This document shows positions 25,831 to 36,270 of a stretch of DNA of 64,000 nt, piece after piece. Each line of letters opens with the position of its first letter. The stretch's first letter is position 1. The notes below the pieces were generated by a model. It saw only the letters and a list, made by a program, of their open reading frames with translations, was not told the origin of the DNA and made no database searches. The translations under genes were made by a program, and so were the position numbers. The stretch lies in assembly GCF_009372235.1 (NCBI RefSeq), contig NZ_SULL01000016.1, positions 62,001 to 126,000 of the forward strand, read 5' to 3'. Source of the DNA: Dickeya oryzae. Lineage in GTDB: Bacteria; Pseudomonadota; Gammaproteobacteria; Enterobacterales; Enterobacteriaceae.

Positions 25831-27921
25831 ATGAAAAAGATCCTGTTTTTAGCCGTGCTGTTGCTATTGTTACCGGTTGCGGCGGTGATTGTTATCACCC
25901 CAATGGATAGTGAAAAACAATATATTTTTGGTTTGATTAGTCTGGCATTGATGTTGTTGCTGGGCTTCAATAAAAGTCGGCAGGTGACGCTGATACTGAT
26001 TATTTTGTCGGTACTCTCTTCGACGCGCTATATATATTGGCGAGCAACAGCAACCCTGCATTTCAATTCTGAAATCGAAGCCATTCTCGGTATTGGGCTG
26101 TTTATTGCCGAGTTCTATGTCTGGATTGTGTTGTTATTAGGCTTTCTCCAGACGGCCTGGCCGCTGGAGCGCGTCATTGAGCCGATGCCGGAGGACACGC
26201 AATTGTGGCCGACGGTGGATGTGTATATTCCTACCTATAACGAAAGCCTGGATGTGGTGCGTGATACGGTACTGGCAGCGCAGTGCATCGATTATCCGCG
26301 CGAGAAAATGAAAATTTATCTGCTGGATGACGGTAAACGCAGTGAGTTCGCTGTGTTCGCCTCGCAGGCTGGCGTTGGTTATATCACCCGCGATAACAAC
26401 TCGCACGCCAAGGCCGGTAACCTTAACCATGCGCTCAAGCTGACCCAGGGTGAGCTGATTTGCGTATTTGACTGTGACCATGTCGCCAAGCGTATCTTCT
26501 TGCAGGCGACGGTGGGCCCCTTCCTGTCAGACCCGAAACTGGCTCTGTTGCAGACGCCACACTACTTTTATTCGCCGGACCCGTTCGAACGTAACCTGCG
26601 TGCAGCGCGGGATATGCCAAACGAAGGTGCACTGTTTTATGGGCCGGTGCAGCAAGGCAACGACCTCTGGAACGCGGCTTTTTTCTGCGGCTCCTGTGCG
26701 GTGATTCGTCGCTCGGCGTTGATGGAGATCGGTGGTTTTGCGGTGGAAACCGTAACGGAAGACGCACATACCGCCATCAAGATGCAGCGTAAAGGCTGGA
26801 AGTCCGCGTTTTTGTCAATTCCGCTGGCAGCGGGACTGGCGACGGAACGACTGGTACTGCATGTGATTCAGCGTACCCGCTGGGCGCGCGGGATGACGCA
26901 GATTTTCCGGGTCGATAACCCGTTATTCGGGCGCGGACTGACCTTGCCGCAACGGTTGTGTTACCTCAACGCCATGCTGCATTTCCAGTTTGGTTTGCCG
27001 CGCGTGGTGTTCCTGACCGCGCCGCTGGCTTATTTGCTGTTTAATCTCAATATTATTCATGCCTCAGCGGCCATGATTTTCGCCTATGCGCTGCCACATC
27101 TGGTGGTATCGATGTACGTCAACTCGCGTATGAACGGGCGTTTTCGCTATAGCTTCTGGGGTGAAATTTATGAAACGGTGATGGCGTTCCATCTGGTTAT
27201 CCCGACTATCGTTACCCTGTTTTCACCGACGCACGGCAAGTTCAACGTAACTGATAAAGGCGGTTTGTTGGACGAAGGTTTTTTTGATTTCCGCATTGTG
27301 CGTCCGCATATCGTTGCGGCGGTGTTGCTGGTGGCAGGTGTGTGTGCCGGTATTACCCGTATCGTGGCGCATGACTATTTCAACGTTGACCCTTATGTGA
27401 TGTTGCTGAACGTCGGGTGGGCGCTGTTTAGCTTGCTGACCCTGCTGGCGGCGATAGCCGTAGCCCGGGAAACCAAGCAGGTGCGCAAGACCATCCGTAT
27501 CGATGTGGATGTGCCTGCTATCATCCATTACGCCAGCGGTATTGCTTCGCGTACCACGACCATCAATCTGTCGATGGGCGGGGTACAGCTTAAAGCGCCG
27601 GATCAGCGCCATAAAACCGATGAAATTGAAGCGGTGGAGCTGTTGCTGCAATCCAGCGAAATCTGCCTGCCAGCGCAGTCGGTGGCGGCAGATGACGACA
27701 TTATTCGCCTGCAATTTGACGATATTCCACTGGCCCAGCGTCGGGCGCTGGTGCGTGTGGTGCTGTCTCGTGCGGATGCCTGGATGAGCCAGCCCTGGCA
27801 GAAAGATCGTCCTTTGCGTTCTCTGTGGGCGGTAGTGTGTACCGTTTGCGCGTTCTTCTGGATGAGTGTGAGAGGCCGTAGCAGAAAAGCGGACCTGAAG
27901 AAGGAGGACGTTGCAGCATGA
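25831..27921 (+). CDS. bcsA: Cellulose synthase catalytic subunit BcsA
   Basis: The 696-residue inner-membrane glycosyltransferase family 2 enzyme polymerises UDP-glucose and extrudes the chain. Visible motifs are DDG (166-168), DCD (214-216), FFCGS (284-288), TED (309-311) and QRTRW (347-351). After the second membrane bundle comes the PilZ domain with R552-x3-R556 and NLSMGG (579-584), so the enzyme should be activated by cyclic di-GMP. The N-terminus is shorter than the 872-residue E. coli protein. AGGA lies seven bases before the ATG. The stop overlaps bcsB by 4 bases. Confidence 0.97.
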   Translation: MKKILFLAVLLLLLPVAAVIVITPMDSEKQYIFGLISLALMLLLGFNKSRQVTLILIILSVLSSTRYIYWRATATLHFNSEIEAILGIGLFIAEFYVWIVLLLGFLQTAWPLERVIEPMPEDTQLWPTVDVYIPTYNESLDVVRDTVLAAQCIDYPREKMKIYLLDDGKRSEFAVFASQAGVGYITRDNNSHAKAGNLNHALKLTQGELICVFDCDHVAKRIFLQATVGPFLSDPKLALLQTPHYFYSPDPFERNLRAARDMPNEGALFYGPVQQGNDLWNAAFFCGSCAVIRRSALMEIGGFAVETVTEDAHTAIKMQRKGWKSAFLSIPLAAGLATERLVLHVIQRTRWARGMTQIFRVDNPLFGRGLTLPQRLCYLNAMLHFQFGLPRVVFLTAPLAYLLFNLNIIHASAAMIFAYALPHLVVSMYVNSRMNGRFRYSFWGEIYETVMAFHLVIPTIVTLFSPTHGKFNVTDKGGLLDEGFFDFRIVRPHIVAAVLLVAGVCAGITRIVAHDYFNVDPYVMLLNVGWALFSLLTLLAAIAVARETKQVRKTIRIDVDVPAIIHYASGIASRTTTINLSMGGVQLKAPDQRHKTDEIEAVELLLQSSEICLPAQSVAADDDIIRLQFDDIPLAQRRALVRVVLSRADAWMSQPWQKDRPLRSLWAVVCTVCAFFWMSVRGRSRKADLKKEDVAA

Positions 27922-30455
27922 TAACGCCACGTTTTATCAAAGCGCTGTTGCCTTGGTGTGTCGGTAGTGTGCTGGCGCTGTGTGGTCATGGTGTGCTGGC
28001 CGCTGGTGATGCCGCTGATGAGCCATTGCCCTCGATGCTGAGCCCCGGTGGCAATAGTCCGCAGCCGACGACAGCCGAACCGACGCCTGTGACGACGGTT
28101 GCGCCAACACCGGCACCGTTACCCGATATGCCGCCGGTAACCTCACCAACGGTATCGCCAGCGTCATCACCATTATCATCGACAACATCGGTTACACCGG
28201 TGACGCCGTCCCCCGTCGTGCCAGAAACGACGTCACCGCTGACTACGCCTCCTATGCTGTTGCCGACCCCAGTGGGCGATCCGGCGGCAGGTTATCAGCC
28301 ATTGTCCAGTGATGTCTCCGTCGCGCAGATGGGGCAAGCGCAGGGCATTACCCTGGCCGGGGGACAGGTGCAGGCCGGGGTGATTTTTACCCTGCCGGGC
28401 GATCAGGTGGTGACTAACGCACGGTTGGATTTGGCGTTGCGGGTATCGCCGGAACTGGCGGCGCTGAATACGTCGATGCAACTGATGTTAAACGGCCAGC
28501 CGCTGGGCACCGTGCCATTGAGTGCGGCGACGGGCGACAGCACGCTGTTTCAGTTGGATATTCCTGCCGCGATGGTGGTGTCCAGCAACAACCTGAGTTT
28601 TCGCATCAACGATGCCGATCGCCTGCTGTGTGAGCGCGATAGCGCGACCCGTTACAACCTGACCATTTTGCCGACGACGATGCTGCATCTGGAAGGTCAG
28701 CAATTGGATATCGGTACCCGGCTGGAGAATTTCCCACGCCCGTTTATCGACCCGTTGCAGATGACGCCAGCCACAGTGACGATGGTGTTCCCGACCACGG
28801 TGAACCCTTCAGAGGTGAGTGCCGCCTCGCTGGTGGCCTCCTGGTTGGGGATGCGGATGGACGGCTACGGCGTGACGTTCCCGGTAATACGTGATGCGCT
28901 GCCCGAGAAAAGTGGCATCGTGTTTGGCCGCCCAGGGGATAAAATCGGCACGCTGACGTTGCCGGAGGTGGCAGACCCTACCTTGCAACTGATTGATAAC
29001 CCAGTGAACCCGGTTTACAAGCTGCTGCTGGTGGTTGGTAAGGATGACGAGCAATTACGACAGGCGGCCTACCGTCTGGTGAGCCAGCCATTCACCGGTG
29101 ATGCCTCAAGCCTGTTGGTCACACCGCAGAAGATACCGTTTCGTCGTGCCTACGACGCGCCGCGCTGGATTAATACCGACCGACCGGTACGGTTGAGTGA
29201 ATTGTTGCGCAACGATCAAAGTATGACGGTCAATGGGTTGTGGCATGAGGCTCTGCGTATTAATTTTCGTGCCGCGCCGGACTTGTTCTTGTGGGATGGC
29301 GATACCGTTCCAGTCACCGTCAATTACCGTTTCCCGTCAGAATCCTGGATTGACGAGAAACGCTCGTACCTGAACGTGATGCTCAACGGTACCTTCTTGC
29401 GCAATCTGACGGTGAATAAGATTGGTGTGCTGCAAGAGCTATGGCGTGAGATGGGGGGAGACTCCCGTCAGGAGAACTATACGCTTAAAGTGGATCCGTA
29501 TTTGATTTACGGATACAACCAGTTCCAGCTCTATTTCAATATTCGGGCAAAAGATGACGCGCCGTGCAGTGTGTTGCTCAACAACAATATCAAGAGTCAG
29601 ATTGCTGACAGTTCGTCTATCGATCTGAGTCGCACGCGCCATTTCACTATGTTGCCGAACCTCTCCTACTTTGTGGGGGTGGCATTCCCGTTTAGCCGTC
29701 AGGCAGATTATGCCCAGACCGTGATGCTACTGCCGGAAAACCCGAGCAATGCTGAAATTGGTTTGCTGCTGGACCTGGCGGGTCGTGCCGGTGATGCCAC
29801 CGGGGTAAGCCTCAATCATAACCGTGTGATGTTTGGCCTGCCGACCAATGCCGCTGATCGTCAGAAGCTGGAAAGCAGTGACGTGCTGACCGTGACCACA
29901 TTGCAGCAGACCGCGTTCAACCAAACCTTGCTGTCCGATTCACCGTACACCGTGAACCCTCACACCTTTGGCGTTAAGACTCCGAGCATGTGGGCCCATT
30001 TGCGCACGTTGATGACCGGTGACTGGAACCGCACGCCGATCGATGCTGACCGTTATTTTTCGTCTAATCAGGCCTGGCGTGGTTTCCTGAGTTATCGCTC
30101 GCCGTGGAGTTCCAGTCATGTGGTGGTGGTGGCGACCGGTAGCAGCGATGAACAGCTATTGCGCTTATATGGCGACCTGAACTCACCCAACATTAACGCT
30201 GCGGTACGGGGCGATACCGCCATCATTACCGATGAAAACGGCGTGCGCAGTTTTCGGGTAGGGCCGCAGTTCCCCAGCGGTGAAATGCCCTGGTACATGA
30301 TGATTGTCTGGTACGCCAATCAGCACTCGGTGTATCTGGCTGTGATGGCGTTGCTGTTGGCAGCAGCGGTAGGGCTGAGCCTGACATCGGTTCTCCGGCG
30401 TCTGGCGGAAAAAAGGCTGTCGACCCGACGTGATGCGGGAACGGATAAAAAATAA
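27918..30455 (+). CDS. bcsB: Cellulose synthase periplasmic subunit BcsB
   Basis: The 845-residue protein has a signal peptide (hydrophobic core about 14-27, Ala-x-Ala cleavage near 29). A Pro/Thr/Ser-rich low-complexity segment covers about residues 40-120, followed by the BcsB carbohydrate-binding and flavodoxin-like repeats and a single C-terminal membrane anchor near residues 805-830. BcsB guides the glucan across the periplasm and its anchor is needed for BcsA activity. It is longer than E. coli BcsB (779), mostly because of the low-complexity segment. Translation is coupled to bcsA through ATGA. Confidence 0.95.
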   Translation: MITPRFIKALLPWCVGSVLALCGHGVLAAGDAADEPLPSMLSPGGNSPQPTTAEPTPVTTVAPTPAPLPDMPPVTSPTVSPASSPLSSTTSVTPVTPSPVVPETTSPLTTPPMLLPTPVGDPAAGYQPLSSDVSVAQMGQAQGITLAGGQVQAGVIFTLPGDQVVTNARLDLALRVSPELAALNTSMQLMLNGQPLGTVPLSAATGDSTLFQLDIPAAMVVSSNNLSFRINDADRLLCERDSATRYNLTILPTTMLHLEGQQLDIGTRLENFPRPFIDPLQMTPATVTMVFPTTVNPSEVSAASLVASWLGMRMDGYGVTFPVIRDALPEKSGIVFGRPGDKIGTLTLPEVADPTLQLIDNPVNPVYKLLLVVGKDDEQLRQAAYRLVSQPFTGDASSLLVTPQKIPFRRAYDAPRWINTDRPVRLSELLRNDQSMTVNGLWHEALRINFRAAPDLFLWDGDTVPVTVNYRFPSESWIDEKRSYLNVMLNGTFLRNLTVNKIGVLQELWREMGGDSRQENYTLKVDPYLIYGYNQFQLYFNIRAKDDAPCSVLLNNNIKSQIADSSSIDLSRTRHFTMLPNLSYFVGVAFPFSRQADYAQTVMLLPENPSNAEIGLLLDLAGRAGDATGVSLNHNRVMFGLPTNAADRQKLESSDVLTVTTLQQTAFNQTLLSDSPYTVNPHTFGVKTPSMWAHLRTLMTGDWNRTPIDADRYFSSNQAWRGFLSYRSPWSSSHVVVVATGSSDEQLLRLYGDLNSPNINAAVRGDTAIITDENGVRSFRVGPQFPSGEMPWYMMIVWYANQHSVYLAVMALLLAAAVGLSLTSVLRRLAEKRLSTRRDAGTDKK

Positions 30456-30466
30456 GCGAGCTACGT

Positions 30467-33400
30467 ATGAAAATAACGACCTTAACAGCCCGCATCCGTC
30501 AGTCACTGTCTCTTACCGGGGTGGTGGTCAGCGGCATGCTGTCGACTTGCGCACTGGCGGCACAGACCAATCCGGCGTTACAGGCGCTGTTTGATCAGGC
30601 TGATTACTGGCATCAACGTTCTCATGACGATCTTGCCCGTAGTGCGTTGCAGAAAATCCTGATGGTGGATGCCAACAATACCAAGGCGCTGTATTTGATG
30701 GCGCTGTACGCTCAGAACAGCGGCGACGGTGCTGAAGCCGCCAAATGGCGCGAACGTTTGAGCAAGGTATCGCCGCAGGACCCGCTATTGCAGTCGCTGG
30801 ATAATGCCCGCCAGGCGGCGGCCATCCCGCAGTCGCAACTGGCGCTGGCGCGCCAACAGGCCCGCAGCGGTAATATCAGTGCGTCGTTGCAAACCTGGCG
30901 CAATCTGTTTAGCGGTAACCAGCCGCCTGCTGGCATCGCGGCTGAATACTATCTGACCATGGCGGGTGACCGGACATTACTGCCACAGGCGATTGACCAT
31001 TTGCGCGAGTTTACTGCGTCGCACCCGCAGGATACCAGCGCTGCGGTCGCGCTCGGCAAGGCACTGACCTATCAGGAGCCGACCCGGCGTGAAGGGTTGC
31101 AAATATTGAGCGGACTGGCATCGGGCAGTACCGATGCAGATCAGGCGATGCGTCAGGCACTGTTGTGGCTGGGTCCGAAAGCCGAGGACGCGCCGCTCTA
31201 TCAGCTTTATCAGCAGCGACATCCACAGGATACGGCGGTGATAGATTATTACCGCAAAAATGTGGGTGGCAACGAGAAAGACAAAGGCTTTACTGCGCTA
31301 AACAGCGGCGATCTCTCCAGTGCGCAAACGGCGTTCGGTCAGGTGTTGCAGGCTAACCCGGAAGATGCAGACGCGCTGGCGGGGATGGGATATGCGGCCC
31401 AGCGGCGTGGTGATTTTGCCGCTGCCGCGTCCTATCTGGAGAGAGCGGCCCGGCAGGGCGGCGAGAACAGCACGCAGCGTCAGCAGCAGGCTGAGGATGC
31501 CCGTTTCTACGCTCAACTGGCGAATGCCCAGCAGGCAATGAAAAGCGGCAATACCGCGCAGGCGTTGAGCCTGAGCGAGCCGTTGGTGCAGGCGAGCGGT
31601 GATAAAGGGATGGCGGCGAAGCTGTTCCGGGCTGATGTGCTGCGCCGCACCAACAATTTTCCGCAGGCGGAGCGTCTGTACCGTGACATCCTGCAAACCG
31701 ATGCGGACAACCGTAATGCTAAAGAAGGGTTGTATTACGTGCTGCGCGAGCAGAACCGTACCGCTGAAGCTAACACCCTGTTTGCAGCGTTACCGGAGAA
31801 TGTGCGTCGCAGCATGGCACCGCGTCCGGTCGCGACCAGTTCGCCGATTCGTAATGAAGCCAAACAGGCACTGGCGGTGGGTGACACAACCCGGGCGATT
31901 GGTCTGTTGCAACAAGGGGTGCAGCGTTTCCCGAACGACGGCTGGTTGAGGCTCGATCTGGCGCGGATTTACCAGCAACAGGGTAATACCGCTGCCGCCA
32001 CCTCGGTAATGCAGCCTTTGTTCCGTGCCGGTGCCAGTGGGGATGACCTCTACGCGGCGGCGTTGTTCGCCAGCGAAAATAACGCCTGGCAACAGGCCAG
32101 CACGTTGCTGTCACGTATTCCGCCGCGCGATCAGAATGAAGAGAGCCGCAGTCTGGCGCGACGCGTCAATTTCAATTTGCAGATGGCGACCGCTCAGGTG
32201 TATCTGTCGCGGGGTGAGAACGCCGCGGCTGCCAACACCTTGCGGGCGTTGTCGGTGACACCGCCGGATAACCCGGCTGATGCCGGTAAACTGGCCCGGG
32301 CGCTCGCTGCCTCGGGCGACACTACCGCTGCTGTGGCGGTGGTACGCAGCAATATGCAGCGCGGTGTTCAGGGTAATGCGGGCGATTATGCGGATCAGGT
32401 TGGGGTACTGAATCAGGCTGGGCTGGGTGATGAAGCGCAGTCGTGGTTGAGCCGTCCTGAGCTGGTGGCGCGCAGCACGCCTGCGCAGTTGGATGAACTG
32501 CGCACCGGTTTTGTGGTGCGAGAAGCCGACCGTCTGCGGGAGAACCAGCAGTATGCGCAGGCGTATGACAAGCTGGCCCGTGCGTTGCAACGCGATCCGA
32601 AAAATACCGACCTGATGTTCGCAATGGCCCGGTTATATCAGTCCGGCAAAATGTACAAAGAAGCGGCAGACGTTTACGACTATCTGTTGGCGCACGATAC
32701 GCCGACACAGGAAGCCCGTGTCGGTGCCATCAATGTGGCGCTGGAACGGCATGACGCGCAAAAGGCGCACGCACTGTCCACCGGGTTGCAGGGTGAGCAG
32801 ACGCCGGAGCGGCTGTTATTGCTGGCCCGGGTGGCGGATGCTGAAGGCAACCGCGATCAGGCGCTGGCTTACCTGAAAACGGCCCGTGCTAAAGCGGTGG
32901 GGCTGGACGGGGCCACGCCGGGCAAAACGCCCGCCATTGGTGGCCTGGCGATGGCGGATAATCCGTTCATCGATCGCTCGACACTGGCTGCCACCCGCAA
33001 GGCCAGTAACCCTTCTGCGTATGGCGGCGTGATGCCATGGCAGCAACGTCCTGATACTACTGGCGGTGATACCGCGGTGGTTGCAGGCACGGCGGCGCAA
33101 CAGCCAACGGCAACACTCACCCAGATCAACACCATGATGGACGATCTGGAGCGGGATAGCGGTGGCTGGGTGCAGACCGGAGTGCAGATTCGATCCCGCG
33201 ACGGTGAGTCGGGTTTAAGTCGGTTAACCGAAGCCAAAGCACCGTTGACCTGGTCGAGTGGCTCGTTTGGTGACTCTCACATCAATTTTAACGTTACGCC
33301 GATGACACTAAGTGCGGGTTCGTCAAGCGGTGATGCGAACCGACGGTTCGGGACAGGTGCTTTGGCTCAAGCACTCAATGCAGCTAATCAAACATTGATC

Positions 33401-34369
33401 AATGAGTTGGGGGGGAATTTCAACCTTGCCTCTCTCTCATCTGCTCAGGTGCTAAATATTCTCCAAAACTCTACGAAGAAACCGAATATCGATCAGGTCA
33501 CGGTGGATTCACAGGGTAAGCAAAATGCCTCTGGCGCAGAGCTGAATCTGGCGCTGATCGGTAAGAATTATAAAGTTGACCTGGGTAGTACGCCGTTGGG
33601 CCAGGAACTGAATACTCTGGTCGGCGGGGTACAGTGGTCGCCTAAACTGACAGACTTCCTGACGCTGGTGGTGACGGGTGAACGTCGTGCAGTGACGGAT
33701 AGTCTGTTGTCATATGTGGGTGCCAAGGATTCGCTGACCGGCAAACGCTGGGGACAGGTCACCAAAAACGGCGGCAATGTGCTGCTGAGTTACGATAACG
33801 GTGATGTCGGGTTCTATGGCGGCGGCGGCGCTTACAGTTACCTTGGTGACAATGTGAAGAGCAATACCGGCGTGATGGCCAATGCTGGCGCTTATATTCG
33901 GCCCTTCCATGACCGCGATCGTGAGTTGAAAACCGGTATTAGTTTGAGCTGGATGAACTTTGCCAACAACCTGGGGTACTACAGTTTCGGTCAGGGGGGC
34001 TATTTCAGCCCACAGGACTATGTCTCCGTGTCGTTCCCAGTGGAATGGAGCCAGAAATATGACGACCTGAGCGTCAGGGCGGGCGTGTCGGTGGGGTATC
34101 AGTCTTACTCGCGTGATCGGAGTGATTACTTCCCGAATAATCCAGACTGGCAAAGAGCCTTGGACGGTGCCGAACTCCTGGGGCTGGCCAAAGAATCCCA
34201 CTATGCGGGCGATAGCAAGAGCGGTATCGGCTACAACGTGCATGTTGGTGCGGATTATCGCGTCACCAGGGACGTGACCGTCGGTGGGCAGATGGGCTAT
34301 GACACCTTTGGCAACTATAACGAAACCACGGCACAGCTCTATTTCCGCTACGGGCTCGGAGGTAAATAA
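30467..34369 (+). CDS. bcsC: Cellulose export protein BcsC (TPR and outer-membrane pore)
   Basis: The 1300-residue protein has a signal peptide ending near ALA (residues 29-31). Many TPR repeats follow to about residue 830, then a linker and a C-terminal beta-barrel (BCSC_C) from about residue 930 to the terminal aromatic-rich strand LYFRYGLGGK. The TPR part bridges the periplasm and the barrel lets cellulose out. It is longer than E. coli BcsC (1157). Part of the difference is a low-complexity loop of about 100 residues at the start of the barrel domain (33280-33600), whose bases are more AT-rich than the rest of the gene. Confidence 0.95.
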   Translation: MKITTLTARIRQSLSLTGVVVSGMLSTCALAAQTNPALQALFDQADYWHQRSHDDLARSALQKILMVDANNTKALYLMALYAQNSGDGAEAAKWRERLSKVSPQDPLLQSLDNARQAAAIPQSQLALARQQARSGNISASLQTWRNLFSGNQPPAGIAAEYYLTMAGDRTLLPQAIDHLREFTASHPQDTSAAVALGKALTYQEPTRREGLQILSGLASGSTDADQAMRQALLWLGPKAEDAPLYQLYQQRHPQDTAVIDYYRKNVGGNEKDKGFTALNSGDLSSAQTAFGQVLQANPEDADALAGMGYAAQRRGDFAAAASYLERAARQGGENSTQRQQQAEDARFYAQLANAQQAMKSGNTAQALSLSEPLVQASGDKGMAAKLFRADVLRRTNNFPQAERLYRDILQTDADNRNAKEGLYYVLREQNRTAEANTLFAALPENVRRSMAPRPVATSSPIRNEAKQALAVGDTTRAIGLLQQGVQRFPNDGWLRLDLARIYQQQGNTAAATSVMQPLFRAGASGDDLYAAALFASENNAWQQASTLLSRIPPRDQNEESRSLARRVNFNLQMATAQVYLSRGENAAAANTLRALSVTPPDNPADAGKLARALAASGDTTAAVAVVRSNMQRGVQGNAGDYADQVGVLNQAGLGDEAQSWLSRPELVARSTPAQLDELRTGFVVREADRLRENQQYAQAYDKLARALQRDPKNTDLMFAMARLYQSGKMYKEAADVYDYLLAHDTPTQEARVGAINVALERHDAQKAHALSTGLQGEQTPERLLLLARVADAEGNRDQALAYLKTARAKAVGLDGATPGKTPAIGGLAMADNPFIDRSTLAATRKASNPSAYGGVMPWQQRPDTTGGDTAVVAGTAAQQPTATLTQINTMMDDLERDSGGWVQTGVQIRSRDGESGLSRLTEAKAPLTWSSGSFGDSHINFNVTPMTLSAGSSSGDANRRFGTGALAQALNAANQTLINELGGNFNLASLSSAQVLNILQNSTKKPNIDQVTVDSQGKQNASGAELNLALIGKNYKVDLGSTPLGQELNTLVGGVQWSPKLTDFLTLVVTGERRAVTDSLLSYVGAKDSLTGKRWGQVTKNGGNVLLSYDNGDVGFYGGGGAYSYLGDNVKSNTGVMANAGAYIRPFHDRDRELKTGISLSWMNFANNLGYYSFGQGGYFSPQDYVSVSFPVEWSQKYDDLSVRAGVSVGYQSYSRDRSDYFPNNPDWQRALDGAELLGLAKESHYAGDSKSGIGYNVHVGADYRVTRDVTVGGQMGYDTFGNYNETTAQLYFRYGLGGK

Positions 34370-34371
34370 GC

Positions 34372-34839
34372 ATGAGTGACCTGCAACAGCATGCATTGAA
34401 CTATTATCGCCAGCAGCAATTGCCGCCTGGCTGGGCGGATTTGTTCGGTGTGATCGTCAATGGGATGATGGATAGCGCCGGTGAGCAGGAAGGGCTGGCG
34501 TTTTTACGCCACATGGGCAGGCAATTGGCGGGGCGTTATGCATTGCCTGCGGCGGTTACCGTTGCCGACCTTGAACGGGAGATGAATCAGGTATTGTCCC
34601 TGTTTCACTGGGGATGTGTGGACCTGCGGCCGTATGAAAACCGGCTGGAGATTTATCATCTGTCATTGCCTGTTCTGGTGGGGGCTGCGGGTAGCACGCG
34701 ATGGAGGATGTCAATGGCGGCAGTATTGCAAGGACTCTACGGCCATTGGCTATGTGAGCAGGGCGGAGCGGAATATGTCCCGCTGTCCTGTGAGGAAACC
34801 GACAATGGCTCGATTTTGCTGTTTCGTTATCAGCATTGA
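34372..34839 (+). CDS. bcsD: Cellulose synthase subunit BcsD
   Basis: The 155-residue protein, 2 bases after bcsC, fits the Cellsynth_D family; Komagataeibacter BcsD is 156 residues and forms a periplasmic or cytosolic octamer that helps order glucan chains. Conserved-looking segments are [19 protein letters not shown] and a C-terminal GxHW-like region ([11 protein letters not shown]). It has no signal peptide. E. coli and Salmonella lack this gene; its presence marks a type I-like operon. Confidence 0.85.
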   Translation: MSDLQQHALNYYRQQQLPPGWADLFGVIVNGMMDSAGEQEGLAFLRHMGRQLAGRYALPAAVTVADLEREMNQVLSLFHWGCVDLRPYENRLEIYHLSLPVLVGAAGSTRWRMSMAAVLQGLYGHWLCEQGGAEYVPLSCEETDNGSILLFRYQH

Positions 34840-34852
34840 GCCGGGGGATAAC

Positions 34853-35854
34853 ATGATAAAGCCAATGTGGCGTGGTTGGGTATTGATAGCGATGATGTGG
34901 TTTAGCGTGTCGGCAACGGCAGCAACCGGGTGGGAAACCTACAAAAGCCACTTCATGACCCCAGATGGACGCATTCAGGATACGGGCAACAAGAATGTCA
35001 GTCATACCGAAGGCCAGGGGTTTGCCATGTTGATGGCGGTGCACTATGGCGACCGTGCCGCATTCGATAGCTTGTGGAACTGGACGCAAAGCCACCTCAG
35101 GGATACGTCCAGCGGCTTGTTTTACTGGCGCTATGACCCGTCGGCAGCCAATCCGGTCGTTGATAAAAACAACGCGTCGGATGGTGATGTACTGATTGCG
35201 TGGGCGTTGCTGAAGGCCGGGAACAAGTGGCAGGACAATAGCTATTTGCAAGCCTCGGACGCTATTCAGAAAGCGGTCATCAGTCATGAGATTATCCAGT
35301 TTGCTGGTCATACCGTGATGTTGCCCGGTGCCTATGGCTTCAATAAAAACAGTTATGTGGTCCTGAATCCCTCCTATTTCCTGTTCCCAGCCTGGCAAGA
35401 TTTTGCCCGTCGCAGCCACCTACAGGTGTGGCGGCAACTGATTGACGATGGTTTATCGCTGATTGGTGAAATGCGCTTCGGTCAGGTTGGCTTACCGACG
35501 GACTGGGTGGCGTTGAACGCGGATGGCACGATGGCACCCGCCACGGCCTGGCCGTCGCGTTTCAGTTATGACGCTATCCGCGTGCCGTTATACCTGTACT
35601 GGTATGATGCCAAAACCACAGCACTGGTGCCGTTCCAGTTGTACTGGCGTAATTATTCCCGCCTGGCGACACCCGCCTGGATTGATGTGCTGAGCAATAA
35701 TACCGCGCCGTACTCGATGCAGGGCGGCTTACTGGCGGTTCGTGACCTGACGATGGGTAACCTTGACGCATTGAGTGATAAGCCTGGTGCTGCGGAAGAT
35801 TACTACTCGTCCAGCTTACGCCTGTTGGCGATGATGGCGGCACGTCACCAATAA
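34853..35854 (+). CDS. bcsZ: Periplasmic endo-1,4-beta-glucanase BcsZ (GH8)
   Basis: The 333-residue enzyme starts at ATG 34853 behind GGGGGA; a longer frame from 34616 is only overlap with bcsD. It has a signal peptide ending near SATAA, then GH8 features: [12 protein letters not shown] with the catalytic acid Glu, [21 protein letters not shown] with the conserved Asp, and [11 protein letters not shown]. BcsZ trims nascent cellulose in the periplasm and affects yield. It ends the operon; a run of repeated CTCCTCGCCATA follows but no clear terminator. Confidence 0.95.
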   Translation: MIKPMWRGWVLIAMMWFSVSATAATGWETYKSHFMTPDGRIQDTGNKNVSHTEGQGFAMLMAVHYGDRAAFDSLWNWTQSHLRDTSSGLFYWRYDPSAANPVVDKNNASDGDVLIAWALLKAGNKWQDNSYLQASDAIQKAVISHEIIQFAGHTVMLPGAYGFNKNSYVVLNPSYFLFPAWQDFARRSHLQVWRQLIDDGLSLIGEMRFGQVGLPTDWVALNADGTMAPATAWPSRFSYDAIRVPLYLYWYDAKTTALVPFQLYWRNYSRLATPAWIDVLSNNTAPYSMQGGLLAVRDLTMGNLDALSDKPGAAEDYYSSSLRLLAMMAARHQ

Positions 35855-36270
35855 CGAGTGAGTCTACACATGGCGGGGTACTTCTCCTCGCCATATACTC
35901 TCCTCGCCATACTCCTCTTCTCTCATCCCCCTTTGTCAGTTTGTGCTTCACGCTTTGTTAACCTGATTGTTACCCGTGATCTCATTCACAAAAAAATCTT
36001 ATGAATCAGCACAGAATAGTGCTGTGGCGCGGTTTTTCACGTGCCTGAAAGCGTGTTAGTTATGCGTGATGTTGCCAGTAGATTAATGCAATGTTTTTGG
36101 GAAAGAGGTTGTTGAAGCGATTCAGCTCTTGTTTTTAACCGGGCGTTCACAAACTAAAGTTATAAAAGTATTTTCTCTGTTATCGGGATGTTATTTTCCG
36201 ACGCAAGCACAGGCGGCAATTTTATCGTTCTTTGTCCCCTGTGTCTTTTCCCATCAAAGGACGTCACACT
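35855..36270 (+). other. Intergenic region between bcsZ and dctA
   Basis: The first 80 bases repeat CTCCTCGCCATA twice and can form an imperfect hairpin with ATGGCG, possibly the end of the bcs message. The rest is the dctA promoter region with a CRP site at 35975. No gene is supported here. Confidence 0.5.
35975..35990 (+). promoter_or_regulatory. CRP-like site upstream of dctA
   Basis: CGTGA-TCTCAT-TCACA matches the TGTGA-N6-TCACA consensus with one mismatch. dctA of E. coli is activated by CRP, which supports the call. It lies 280 bases before the start codon, so the promoter would have to be far upstream of the coding start. Confidence 0.6.
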
